64,000 bases of DNA from Hericium rajendrae (GCA_033439255.1 CM065891.1:930001-994000), one strand, 5' to 3'. Shown: positions 22,602-34,147, counted from the stretch's first letter. The notes: generated from the letters alone by a model not told the origin. Made by a program: numbers and translations.

Positions 22602-25600
22602 ATGTGCCTACAGGTCGGTGATCGCAGCCCTTGTCCGTCGTTGTTACTGACCACCGCTTGTTCATAGCTTCACTCTGGCCGACAATACGGGAACATTCCC
22701 ATTATCTCCACACCGTTCAAGACCAACCTCCGTTTCGGGGACCTGCTCAGTAAGGCCCTCAAGCGAGAAAAGGAGCTCGCCGACTTCAACGAGAAGCTCG
22801 CCGCACTTGCCGATGCCAACCCCATGCACGTTGAGGTCGACGGAGCAGAGGGTACTGCCAACGGCTCCACGTGCAGTGCTGGTGCGCGCGATAGTGCTTG
22901 CGGCCCATCCGAGCACAGGCCGAATGATGGCGAGTGGTCTCCCCACACGCTGTCTCCCTTGACCACATCAGGAAAAACCGCAAATCCATCAAACATGCTT
23001 ACCGATCATCAGAAGTTTGATGGGCGCTACTGATGTCAGATTAGCGCTACTGATCTAGACTTAGTGATGTAATAGAAGAATCATGACCACTGTAATTTAG
23101 CCGTAGCTTCTGTAGCACGTAATTATACAAGGCACATTTTGATCAAGGAATCTGTAGACATCATCTACCTGCTGTAGCTATGATGCGCCTGCTGTAGCTG
23201 CGGTAGACAACGTATTAACATGCATTATATCATCGACTTTAACTATTCTATGATTCTTATATACATATACCATTAGTCAGCAACAAAAATATGATATATA
23301 TGATCAACTCTTATAAGTTTACTTAAGACTGTATAGAGTTGAGTGTTGCCGCATTGTGTGAGCAGCAGGACGAAGAATGTTGCCCAAATATGGGCATGAT
23401 TTGTCGTCTCAAGTGTGGCTGTACTGGAGCGCTGCGACTCAACAAGTTGAAACATTGAAGTCCTGTCTCAAGGTAAGTTCACAGTATGTATTGATACTAT
23501 TGCATATGAAATTATAGGTTCTACTACTGCCCTTGCCTCTGGGCTTTGTATCTGGGCCTTGGCTCCAAAAAATGGTTCTGATAGGTACGTCAAATAATCT
23601 TCTGAATCATAGCACAAATGTTTTTCTCTAGACCTCAAACCTTCATCGATTTACACGATCTTGGCGTCGTTCGAATCATGCTCATCGTAGCTTTCGAACG
23701 AGCCCACATGCGAGGCATTTGGATAAGTATTAGGTGAGTTACTTGTCTTATTCTGATAGGTACTTACTGATAGAAGGATCTTGGCATAGCGCAACGAGCA
23801 GAGCATGTATCGGCTCGTATATAGGCTTGTTCGAATGCTATGACTCATAGCTTTCGAACAAGCCTACATATGAGTCGATCCAACCAGCCGTTGCTCCGCA
23901 GCAAGACATTCTCTCCTCCTGGTAAGGCGAAATTCGCCTTTTAGCGAATTTGTCATATCTCAATCAATACAGTACGTATCAACGACGTTTTAACAGTTTT
24001 GGAAAGCGCTGATTTATACCTTTCCAATAAGCCTACATACACATCGATAGGACCAGGTAGCGCCACGAAACAGCAAGATCTCCTGGATGATGTGGCAAAA
24101 CGTGTTTTTGCCATATCTTGGGATATATTGTACGTATCACAGCTCTCTTAGGCTCGACGGAAAGTTCTAATTTGTAGCTTTCAGATAAGCCCTCATGCGT
24201 CCATATTGGTGGACTTTTCATTGCGCAAGGGACAAACTTGTCCCATCATCCCCCCTCCTAGGCGAGTTTTTTTTTCACTTTCTCAAATCTCCATCATTTT
24301 CTATGATCTTAGGCTTATTTTGCTCACACAATACGGGGCTTTCATTTTATTATATTAATCAGGTAAGTACTGGATGTGTGGTACTGCAATATTGATACCT
24401 ATGATTTCTTAGGTGTCACCTTGGAGGTTCCCACGCCCTCGGCAGAGCGGCACAGAGCAGGACGAAGAATCTTGCCCAAATTTGGGCAAGATTCTTCGTC
24501 ACGCGGAGAGGGCGCATGGTGCAGTGCGGTGCATGGGTGAGGCGCGACGTGGCATGGATGTGACTGTGGGTGCAATTCTGTGAGCGTATGCATGGCATGG
24601 CACAATGGATGGGCTTGTGGGTGAGGCGCAGCACAGCGCAGTGGACAGGCACATGGGCAAGGCATGGTGCAGTGCAGCAGGCAGGCACACGTGCACATCA
24701 GAGACATGGGGTGTGAGCATGGGCACAGGATGCGGGCACACAGGTGAGGTGCAGCGCAGGCATGGTGCAATGTGTGGTCACATAGGCAGGTGCGGTGTGC
24801 AAGGCATGATGCGGGAGAGGCAGGGGGCGAGCATGGTGTGGCATGCAAGCACAGGATGGGCATGGGGTGGTAGGTGGCATGACACATTGGTGGGTGGCGA
24901 GGGGCATGCGGTAGGCAGCGCAATGCATCGGTGGGTGGTGCGACGCATCGGTGGGTGGCGCGACACACGCGATAAGTGGGAGAGGCATGTGGTGGTGATG
25001 TCGAGGGGGGGCCAAAGCAGAAGGGGGCAGCGACGAGAAGTGACTCGAAGGGACAGGGAAGGAAATTGAGAGTATCACTCGAATAAGCGATACTCTCAGT
25101 GTTAGCACAAATAAACAAAGAGATTTTTTTTTACTTACCTGCCAGGCCCTCATCATCCTATAACTGTCCACCAGTGTTTGATTCCACATGAAAGGGGGAG
25201 GAAGGAAGAAGGAGAGGAGAGATGGGAGGGGAGTTGATGGTAGCAGCTGCAAGAAACTTCAATGTGTGTTAAGTCGTTTAACCAACGAATGTGTGCGAGT
25301 TTGAATGTTTGTAATGTAGTAAATCAAATAAAATCAGGATAAATCTGAAAAAACAACAGTAGCTATATTTCATTAGTTTAATTCATTTGAATGATGAAAC
25401 TATCTAGCTATTATACTATAAGCTATTGGAAAGCGACACGAACTTAGTGAAGTCTGCCGTCTTGGTCTCTGATGCAGCACCCGGCAGCACCCGGGCCGGG
25501 TTGCAACAGCTGCATTTCGGGCTCCGCTCGTGATGTCTATATAAGGCATGCATGACGCGCAACCTCTCTTTCTTTCCAACCCCCATCATCTCTTCTGTCA

Positions 25601-27933
25601 TTGACTCAAGCTTTTGCATGGTGAGTCTTCCTTTTCTTATGTCTAGTAATCTTTGTGCTTATGTCTTACCCTTACTATAGGTGTATACATTTTCGCTTTT
25701 TTAAAAATTTTGATAAGTCGCTTTTAGTCTTCGATGCTTCACTAACTAGCTTTTACTACTTGTTAGATATTGCTTTTTTTTGTGATGTACATAAGTGTTC
25801 ATTTGAACCTTTTGTGATGACCTTTATTAATGTTTGTTTGTCTTACAGTCTCTATACTTTTGAATCCTCTCATAGTATAGCCTCTTATAGTACCATGTAT
25901 TTGCTAGTCAATAAATTTTGATTGTTGTTTGATTAAATCCTTATGAACTGCATAAATTTTTTTATTGACTTGGATGTTATATTGAGTGGTCAAGACCTGC
26001 AAATATAACAGACTGTATATGTGCAATAAATCTATTGTAGCATGTATAGACTATGTAGTTGTGGTAGCACATTATAGCATTTGTAGAAGATTGCACATTT
26101 TGAGAACTTGACTTGTCTACAGTAGCAAACCTGTACTACAGTGAACTACAGTAGACAATATCTGTCTACTGTAGGTACGAAAAATAAGAAGAGTCCTACA
26201 GACACTATGTCAACTACTCTGGCTACTGTAGCTACTGTAGCCAACGGTAGTTCACGATAGTACATACGGTTTTTCCAGATGCACACCGCCATCGAGCCCG
26301 GAAGTCACTCCGTGCGACAACGACCGCCTTCCGGAAATTCCCCCATCCCACGACGGCTCGAGCTGCGATAGCTCGGACGAAGATGATGGCCCGGATGAAG
26401 ACAATCTGTCCGATATGCCAGAGCTCGTGGACGATGAGCCCGATGACCCGACGCCGCCTCCTGCTCCTGCCCGGCCCCGCTCGACGCCTTCTGGTGCATC
26501 ACAGGGTTTCAATCCCAGCTCGGGTGACACCACCTCCAGCAAGAACAAGAGAAAGCGGAACAGGAACAAGAAGAAGCCGCGCAAGCAGAACGTCGGGCGA
26601 AAGGAAGGCAAGAAGTGCCGACGTACTGCCACGCGCAGGGAGGAGCGGGCAAAAGCAGCAGCTCAGAGGAACTGGGCGGCACCGCCAAGCACCCATGGTG
26701 CATCCTTCGCCCGCCGCCCACCGCCCGCCACCATCTCCGTGGATGCCGACGCCGCTGTCGACTACCACGTGACAAAGGGCGCGTATACAGCACGCCGGGA
26801 GAAGTCATTGAGCCAGGTGCCCTGGGAGCGTGTCGAGCTGGACGCCCGTGGCTTTGAATACTTTGACTGGTGCGGAACGTGCGTATTCTACCCCTCGCAT
26901 GACCTGAGCACTCATGCAGTACTGACATAGTGTCGCATATGCAATCCTCGACAACGAGGATCGCATCATTGCAGTCCTCGTGCCGCCTCCGCTGGAGGGC
27001 GATGACAGGAGTGACAAAGATCGCTGGGCTGCAGCGATGGAGCGGGCAGCATCTCTGTTCGAGAAAAAACGTGAGGATGCGGACGGGTCCTTTGGTGCGA
27101 AGCAGAAGACCCATCGGCGCGGCCAATTCACCGCGCTTGCAACAGGGGTTTCGTACGGGGGTGGGCAGAAGGTGCAGAGTTAGTACCACCATCCTATTGG
27201 CTTCGCTGACGCTCTGTGCCTAGAAACCCGGAAACCTCAAGAACTCAAAGTGTCATGAAGAACTTCTGCGCGCGCTCACCGATGATGCCGACGTATCGCG
27301 CATTGCTAACTTTCAGAGTGGTATGTCCTGTTTTCTAGGTGCGGCGACTCGGCCTAACACCCTGGTTCAGATGTGATGGCATCATATTTCCCGAAGGTTT
27401 ACACACACGTCTATGACTCCCTCCGCACGCTGTCTGAGAGTCAACCCAACCTTCGCCGCAACTTTCCCGGCGGCAGCATCTATCCCACTGTCACATTTAA
27501 CTTGGGGCCAAGTACAGTTTGCAACGATCACAACGACTGCAACAACGCGCCGGACGCTCCGTGTGCGATCACTGCGCTGGGCGACTTCGATCCAGACAAG
27601 GGGGGGGAGTTGTACCTGTGGGATCTCGCACTCATCATTAGATTCCCCCCAGGTACAACAATTCTGCTATCCTCTGCTAGCATGCGCCACGGGAACCTTC
27701 CCATCCAAGAGGGCGAGCATCGCTACTCTATGACCCAGTACTGCCCGGGCGGTCTCCTATGCTGGGTACGCCATGGTCTCCACCCTGCGAGCTCGCTTTC
27801 CAAACCAGAGCGTGCAGCGCTGGATGGCGACCACAATGCTCGGTGGGCGACGGTACTAGGTCGGTTGTCCAAGTACGATGAGTTGGAGCAGGACCGGGAG
27901 CAGCTGATGAGGTGGGAGCGGAGCCGTCAGTAA
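22602..27933 (+). CDS. 2-oxoglutarate/Fe(II) dioxygenase-like protein (TET/JBP-like), split by element B
   Basis: Exons: 22602-22613, 22668-22965 continued at 26284-26878, 26931-27171, 27224-27320 and 27371-27933. With element B and one CA duplicate removed they sum to 1,806 bases, 601 residues. The N-terminal half is disordered: a charged helix near residues 25-50, then Pro/Asp/Glu- and Lys/Arg-rich stretches that look nuclear. The C-terminal domain has a double-stranded beta-helix pattern: H468-x-D470 (VCNDHND), a WDL strand, H521 (SMRHGN) and R532 (GEHRYS), fitting two His and one Asp for iron and Arg for 2-oxoglutarate. This architecture resembles the TET/JBP-type genes expanded in mushrooms, which oxidise methylcytosine in DNA; activity here is inference. 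As it stands the first part ends in a stop inside the element (22668-23033), so the catalytic domain is cut off from its start. Confidence 0.75.
23369..23408. repeat. Degenerate copy of the 40-base palindrome
   Basis: Begins GACGAAGAATGTTGCCCAAA and continues into an imperfect complement. It matches the perfect copy at 24461 apart from a few bases, and both are preceded by GAGCAG/GCAG words. Confidence 0.75.
23640..24250. repeat. Tandem degenerate repeats in element B
   Basis: Units of very roughly 150 bases share CTTTC(C/G)AA(T/C)AAGCCTACAT, seen near 23,690, 23,855, 24,025 and 24,178, and ACGTATCA near 23,970 and 24,130. No protein is recognisable. Confidence 0.6.
24461..24500. repeat. Perfect 40-base palindrome
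   Basis: GACGAAGAATCTTGCCCAAA followed directly by its exact reverse complement. With the degenerate copy at 23369 it brackets about 1.05 kb, which suggests a nested insertion or a paired protein-binding site. Confidence 0.9.
25068..25097. repeat. Conserved hairpin of element B
   Basis: GAGAGTATCACTCG, AA, then TAAGCGATACTCTC; the stem has three mismatches. It corresponds to 10515-10544 in element A. A minus-strand intron (donor GTAAGTAAAA, complement of 25133-25138) ends just beside it. Confidence 0.8.
25538..25546 (+). promoter_or_regulatory. TATA box inside element B
   Basis: TATATAAGG followed by a pyrimidine-rich leader; counterpart of 10987 in element A. A donor-like GTGAGT lies about 80 bases downstream. 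Confidence 0.55.
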
Positions 27934-29232
27934 CCAGTAGCCAAGCGTTGATCATGCCATGCCGCTGCACTATTACCCGTTATTGAATTCAACCAACTCC
28001 TTCTATTTGCACATCAGCCGATGACGTGCTCACAGCGACGAGGAGGGCTTTTGTGTCAACGAGGCTCCGAGGCTCTGCGTCGGCTACTCGATAAGGGGAC
28101 CTGAAGCCTAGTCAGCCTCGGTGTACCACACCAGATCACTAGGCTATCCAGATCGGAGACAATTATATTATGCACCCGAGCTGCTCAGAGATATGGCGAT
28201 CAGCTATGATCGATACTGAAGGGACGCCAATAACTTTAAGTCTATCTTAACTGAAGCATGTGTCCGGGGGACCGCCGAGGTGCCGGGGTCAGCCGACGCG
28301 GCATCTGCTTTGTTTGGAGCAGGCCGCTCTCGGATTCCATACACGACCGATGTTCGTCGGCCGGCGGCAGCACTCGGCCCACACACCTTTGCTCCACATC
28401 TTGATGTCGGTCGCATTTGCTTTTCCCGCACGTCTGTCGCACCGCTCGTTGTATAGATGTGCGCTCGTGTGGTCGGCCCGCAGCGATTATAGAGTCGAAT
28501 GCAGGTAATGGGGCCGCCCACCACCTTGGATTCGATCGCCGCGACCATCTGGGACACGAGACTTGCACCCCATAAATAGCCTTGATTCTCCCTGGAACTC
28601 CCCGCAGCCGCGCGATTAGAATACGCGCCGCCTGCGCCCCCGCCCAATGCGTCTCCTGCCTTATCCAGCCCCTTCTCCCAACTTTTTCGCACTCAAACTC
28701 GATCCCATCAATTGCTTCTTTGCGCCGAGCGATCCTTCTGCTGCACCAGCGTTCACGCGGTCGGGCTGCCAGTATGCTTGTAGTGCTCCCGCCACGGTTG
28801 GTCTTATCGTTGTTACACGCGGCATTCGCGTCCGACGACGTAGCCGATGCCATCAGCTCATGCCTATCTCACCTCGCGCCTCGCCATGTCGCGACATAGG
28901 CTCAGACACAGCCGGTACATTTGAGCTCCGCAAGAACCCTGCAACTTGCGTTGCAAGACCCCATTCTACGATTGCAATATGCTCGGCTTGCCCGGCTGCT
29001 CTTCGTCGGAGTCGTTAGCAGCAGAGAAATTCGAGCTCAGCTGCACCGATAGCCTGGATTGGAGGCTAGTCGCGATACCGAGGCTTGACCGAGGCATGCT
29101 CGGCAACGCTGCAAGGGCTATCATCCCAAAATATTTAAATTTTCAGATACGCACCCTCATGCACAGTCATGCACGCCCTCTCGGCTATCCTTACATGATG
29201 GAATCTACACGCTACAACAAACTCTCGTGATC
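27934..29232. other. Intergenic, about 1.3 kb
   Basis: Tail-to-tail gap between the dioxygenase and bleomycin hydrolase genes. The only item of note is the 26-base word at 28317-28342 shared, inverted, with 5001-5026. Other open frames here look spurious. Confidence 0.5.
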
Positions 29233-31352
29233 TCACGCCAGTGCACCCTGGCGATAAGGTCAGCATTGCGATCGCGCGTAGAGACGTGTGATAAAGGGCC
29301 AAGCTCACCATGGGATCCCAGGCTGGGAGCACTGTGCGCTCGTCCTTCTCGAAGACCTTAACGAGCTCCTTCAGGGCCAGAGCCTTGGGCACAACGACTT
29401 GATAGACGAACCTGCGAAGCAGTTTTAGCATGCGATTTACGTGGAATACACACGCGTCGTGGAAATGCCATCAGAGCGGCACGAGGATCACACACTTCCA
29501 TGGCCCAGTGCCAATGCGGCAGGCCAGTCCCCAAAAGCGGAAGCAGAAACGAGGGAAAAATCACTCACTCCTCAAACCAGCGGTCCGTCATCACAAAGTA
29601 GCCTTTCTGCCCGGCAGAGTCGCCCCACGAGTTCTCCACCTTGTAGCGCAGCGGCTTGCCCTGCGGGTCGAGGTGCACGCCTGAGATGACCATCGCGTGC
29701 GTCATGGCCGATTCGCCCGTCTGTACGCGCTCCGCCTTCGTCAAGCTGAGCTTGATATCGAACGCGTTCTGCGGGCAAAAAGTACGCGTCGGAATACGCT
29801 CATCAGAAGAGGGTCTGGACCCTTTTCCTCACCTCGTATTCGAAGAGGTTCGTGTCCATGATACCCGTTGAGGATTCCGAGAACTTTCCGACATCACAAC
29901 CGAAGAAGACAGGTCTGCCCGCTTTGATGGACTGTAATAAATGTCGTAAATATTCAGTCTAAGATGCGCATCCCATAAATCAGGAGAAATGTCACCTTGA
30001 CCACCGCGACCTTCAAGTTGTCGATCTCTGTGTTGACATCTGCGGCGTACGAATGAGCTTCGCGAATGATTTACATTGATATGGAAATTACGCACAGAGC
30101 ACGGCACGGCCGCCCCACACGTTCCCGAGCTTGTCAACCGTGTACAACTTCGAGTACTCGTTACGCGGGTCGTTGATTAGCGAGAACGAATCCACCACCT
30201 AGCCCGCCAAGGTCAATAATACCCGACAGGGCCACATAAAGAACACGCACCGGGTACTGCTTATTCGCAAATGCCTGCAATACGCGCGTGTGAGCAACTT
30301 TTCAAAGCAGACAAAGATGCAGAGCTCCCGGACCTTGTAGAACTCGCGCGGCGTGCCCTCCCACCGCCCGGCCTTGCCGTCCTTATCGTAGTAATCCCAC
30401 GCGAACCTATCGTCGGGCCGCGGCGGCACGCCGAGCGTCGCACTCATGATCGCGTATACCTCCTGCAGGAGCTCCTCCTTCTTCGCGCGCACGGCCGCAA
30501 GGATCTGCACGTCGGAGAGGCCGGGCGCCGTGCGGAGCGACGTGAGCAGGTGCCGGAGCGTGAGCGAGTGCTCGCGCAACTTCGTCTTGAGCAGCGTGTT
30601 GAGCGGGCCCGAGAGCGACGAGTGCGTCGACTCGGGGTACGCGGCTTGCGGGAGCGCGCCATAGTTCTGTGCGCGAAGCATGAGCAGCCGTCAGGTCGTG
30701 GACGGAAATAGAGTGCGTACCTCGAGAAGGTTGACGACCATATCCCATTGACCGCCGTCGCTGATGAGGTCGCCGGTGAGGTGCATGATGAGGCGATCGT
30801 CGAGCGGGAGATCTGCATGCTCGATGGACAGCTCCAGGAAGTAGTTCGCCTTGTTCAACTTGTCCCAGAAAAACAAGTACGACTGTCCCGCCCCTATCAG
30901 CCTAACCATCCGCACACGCTCACGTACGACTGGACACGCACCTGCGAGAGCTCAAACTCTTTCAGATTCAGCTTCTTCATCACGTCGTAGCGCAGTACAT
31001 TCGTAGTCGCGAACAGCCAGCAGCGTCCGCTACTCTGCTGGTTCGTGACAGGGCCCGTCTTGAACTCAAGCTCCGTGTTAAAGACGTGCGTGCTGCTGAT
31101 ACGCGCCTCGCGCCGCGCGAGCGCACTGCGGATGTCCGCATGCGCGAGGATCGTGCGCGCGAGCTGCGTCTTGGGGCTCGCCGCGGCCTCGGCTTCCCAC
31201 TGGGCGATGCTCCCGAGCGCTAGCGAGCCATCTGCGGAAAGCGGAGTCGCGGTCGCTGCGGACGACTGGGTAAACAGTGCCCGCTTCTCGTCAAGAGACG
31301 AAGTGCGCGGGGCGGGTGTGTCCTGCGTTGGTTTAGAGGGTGCGGCGCCCAT
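29233..31352 (-). CDS. Bleomycin hydrolase (papain-like aminopeptidase C1B)
   Basis: Cytosolic cysteine aminopeptidase; homologues also hydrolyse homocysteine thiolactone and inactivate bleomycin. Ten exons: 31352-30942, 30882-30721, 30666-30334, 30274-30251 (24 bases), 30198-30096, 30039-29996, 29931-29833, 29768-29569, 29411-29309 and 29247-29233. They total 1,494 bases, 497 residues, close to the family length. The catalytic triad is complete: C111 in QQSSGRCWLFA, H416 in MTHAMV and N438 in VENSWG. The C-terminal tail, which in homologues lies in the active-site cleft of the hexamer, ends GALA and is placed alone on the last 15-base exon. The first 50 residues are Ser/Thr/Pro-rich; the start MGAAPS has a Gly at position 2 that could be myristoylated (inference). 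The gene looks intact. Confidence 0.95.
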
Positions 31353-31819
31353 AGTGGTATGTTGTTGCGTAGAGTTGAAGGAAACGAGGATAACGAGGAG
31401 ATGGGTACAGATATAGCTCAGCTCAGCTGCGACTGCGAGGGTCGACGCTGACACGTCCGAGGAGGCTGTTCTCGGATTCACGGGGCACCGTCAGGGTCGT
31501 GGTGTCACCATACGGGCAAGACATGGCGAGATAACGTCAGGTCCCGTGTGTCGTGTGATAAGAATTGTTTTGATTGAGAGGGCTCGCTGCGCCAGTGATT
31601 TTAGCTGGAACAAGTGTTTACAAAGTGAATTCTATAGGGAAAGACGATGGACGGGATATCACAACATGCAGCACAGAATATCCGTAGACTAGAAGCTGTT
31701 TGCCAGCAACAACGTTATAGGCCCGTGGCGGGGAGCATAGAAGAATCATATCAGATAAGATGAAGAAGACGGGATAAGATAAGATTATCATAGAAGAGGG
31801 CCAATGGAGACGATTTAAG
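31353..31819. other. Upstream region of bleomycin hydrolase
   Basis: Divergent side of the hydrolase gene, ending at the Tc1 insertion. No gene seen; GATAAGAT repeats at about 31,753-31,790. Confidence 0.5.
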
Positions 31820-31821
31820 TA

Positions 31822-31854
31822 CAGCTGGTCTCATATCGATAGACCAGCGCCCGC
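31822..31854 (+). repeat. Left terminal inverted repeat
   Basis: Starts CAGCTGGTC after the TA target. It contains an internal short palindrome GGTCT...AGACC. One mismatch (C for T) against the right repeat. Confidence 0.93.
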
Positions 31855-32289
31855 GCGTCCAGCATAGGCTGCAATGATTCTCCGCTCCAAAATGAAATAA
31901 CTTCCTTCCATTTCGGGCTGCTCCACCTCCACTGCGGGGTATCGACTGGATCCTCAAGCAGATCCATATCTCGCTTGTCTCTCGCTTGTCGCTGGCTCAC
32001 TGCAACAGGTAGTGACAAGGTATCCTTGGCTAGCAATGGCGATGTCATGGCTCCTGTAACTGCGGGATACGACCGAACGGGGAGGTCAGATGCGGCCAAT
32101 GTGGTGAGTGCTCTTCACATTTTGCCTATTTTATCAGGATTTCTTCGCGTATTTGCCAACCTGACCACTGTGATGATAGATGTAGGCCTTCAAACTGACG
32201 TCAGGACTGGCAGGAAGGTCATTTATAACTTGGTGCGCTTTTTCATGATTTTCTCTTCAATTTATCGTGCATTTATTGTCTCTAGTACT

Positions 32290-33897
32290 ATGTCGAACAA
32301 CAACAACAACAACCAGAACCGTCCCCCGATGCCACAGCCAGGATCTGAAGCTGACTGGCGTCGCTGCTTCCATCGCTCTGGCTACTGGCTGGGTGTCTTG
32401 CCTGATCACCCGGTCATCCATGGCCCAGGTCCACCTTCCGAGCGACACCCGTCGAGTGTACCATCAACGTCAACCCATGTACCTTCTCAGTGCACACGGG
32501 CTACCCCTTCCCCCCCATATGCTCTCCAGACACCAGCCCAGTTCCCACAAGCTGGTGGTCCTCTGCATGCTCATCATCCGCCACCTACTCTTGCGCCGTG
32601 CCCTCAGCCGAGCCAAGCGAGAAGTGTGCAGGCGAACGGTAAGTTGTATATAGTGATGCCTTGTATACTCTCTATATTGAATCTTACTATCTTGTAGTGA
32701 CATCAATGCGGGTGTCCATACCCAAAAACACGGGCATCTCGGGCGCTGTCATCAGCCGCGTGATGCTCACGCTACCTGTCGACATCCCGTTCAGTGACTT
32801 CTTCGACCGCACCTGCGCGCAGATGGATTTGCATCCGTCCAATGCCACCATCGGATACAAGTTTGATTCGGATTGAGTCCGTGATCCGCCATGCCATCTA
32901 TCAAATGCATTTGAGTTGCGGGAAGCGATGGATATAGGTGTTGGTATGGCAAGTCGAGCGTGCTCGCGAGTAGTAGTTATGGAAATTCATAACCTGGTGC
33001 GTACGTCTTGTTCTCACTAATCAACTTACTAATGCGTCATTCGACAGAGACCAGCTCCTGCACCAGCAGTGCCAGCTCCTGTGGCACCACGCAAGCGATG
33101 CACTCCTGATGACAGCGTTGCTTTCGGAGATGGTAGTAACGACGAGCCTAACACAACACTCAGCTTCGTCAAAGAGTTCCGACAGCTGAAGGCGCATCTG
33201 GAATGTGCCCGTCATCCTGGGCGACACTGCTATGTGTCTTTCACAACGGGAGAGCATGTCCAAATGGATACGGCAAAGCTCATGTTGTGGGCGAAGAAGA
33301 TGGTATGCATTATATATCTTCTGTTCGTTGTTGTATTATGCTAATTTTGTCTTCTAGTTCTTGCACGAAGCCACATTGTATCATCCACCAAGTGCATTGG
33401 ACTTTGATCATGTCCAGAAGAAGCCGTGGTGCACTCCGGCCTCTGTTCCTTCTACGACAAACACACCGGCAATTCATGTTCATCTCCCTGCAACATTTCC
33501 GTATGCGAGCAGCCCTGGAGCCAATGCAGCTTCTTCAGCAGCATCGACATCTACTCGTCCCATGACTCGCCCAGCATCCCTTATCGATCTCATGCAGAGC
33601 GACGAGAGCAACGGCCCGGGCAATGCTCATACCGACACCTGCTATCCAAGTGTTGACGAGTTGCTCGAGGACCTTGATTTGCAGTACCCTCGCATGGATA
33701 TCTTGCAGTTCGCAGCAGCGCTTCATGGTCATGGATACACCGATGTTGGCTTGATTGACAGCTTGGACATTGATGTCTTGCTCGGGCCAATCGGCATGCC
33801 CGCTGGTGTTGCCTATCATGTCCTCGAGCATGCCGGGACGTTAGCGTGGCGCATTCAGAAGGGGAAGGGGAAGGCTGTCGTGAAGGAAGAAGATTAG
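32290..33897 (+). pseudogene. Passenger gene in the Tc1-type element, nonsense-mutated
   Basis: I do not recognise a named family. Exons: 32290-32640 (MSN6 run, Pro/Ser-rich), 32696-33000, 33048-33303 and 33358-33897. The second exon holds a compact, ubiquitin- or PB1-like part (VSIPKNTGISG...CAQMDLHPSNATIGYKF). The C-terminal part (about 50 residues before VLEHAGTLAW) looks like a SAM-type helical bundle, followed by a Lys-rich tail KGKGKAVVKEED. In-frame TGA at 32874-32876 interrupts YKFDSDxVRDPP; the reading frame is otherwise open and spliceable on both sides, and CGA (Arg) is the simplest ancestor. The start could lie further upstream, since spliceable open sequence exists from about 31,975. 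It may be cargo captured by the transposon. Confidence 0.65.
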
Positions 33898-34147
33898 CTC
33901 TAACCATGATGGTGGCGAGGTGACAGCGGGGAGGATGCCGTGTAAGTGCTCCATGTTCGGACGATGCGACAGCAGGCTGTCATGCTTTTTGGACTGTTCT
34001 CTCTGAATATATTGGACGGTAACCTTCTCTGGTGTTTGATTAGATTCCGTAGATTTCTAACTTGTAGACTACATTGTATGTTTTACTAGGCACACAGTAA
34101 TTGTTAATCTTTTTTCATTCGAAGATGGTACATGTTCGCTGAGGAAT

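Larger units (their letters stand above)
22966..26281. mobile_element. TIR element B (3,316 bp) inside the dioxygenase gene
   Basis: Ends CATCAGGAAAAACCG (22966-22980) and, inverted, CATCTGGAAAAACCG (26267-26281): 15-base inverted repeats with one mismatch. A 2-base duplication CA flanks it (22964-22965 and 26282-26283). Subterminal zones are rich in CTGTAG/CTACAG words. The interior holds two copies of a 40-base palindrome, a tandem repeat zone, a G-rich zone, the conserved hairpin and intron, and a TATA box. No transposase is visible. It shares the terminal pattern and interior order with element A but differs in most of its sequence. Confidence 0.85.

Noticed and set aside
23369-24500. CRISPR-like or rho-independent terminator reading of the palindromes
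   Set aside because: Only two copies, no spacers, no U-run, and the genome is clearly eukaryotic.
24399-25252. 239-aa and 184-aa minus-strand ORFs in element B
   Set aside because: Cys/His/Pro-rich low complexity from GCATGG-type repeats. The similarity of their first residues to the ORF in element A (MFI...N-ESI) comes from the conserved intron and hairpin DNA, not from a protein.
28242-28853. 203-aa minus-strand ORF
   Set aside because: No domain, atypical composition, no splice support; only the shared 26-base word is of interest.
30271-30748. ORFs antisense or out of frame in bleomycin hydrolase exon 3
   Set aside because: The hydrolase reading has the catalytic triad and consistent splicing; these are shadows.
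32257-32448. Asn/Val-run peptide opposite the passenger gene
   Set aside because: Antisense of the poly-Asn stretch; no independent support.
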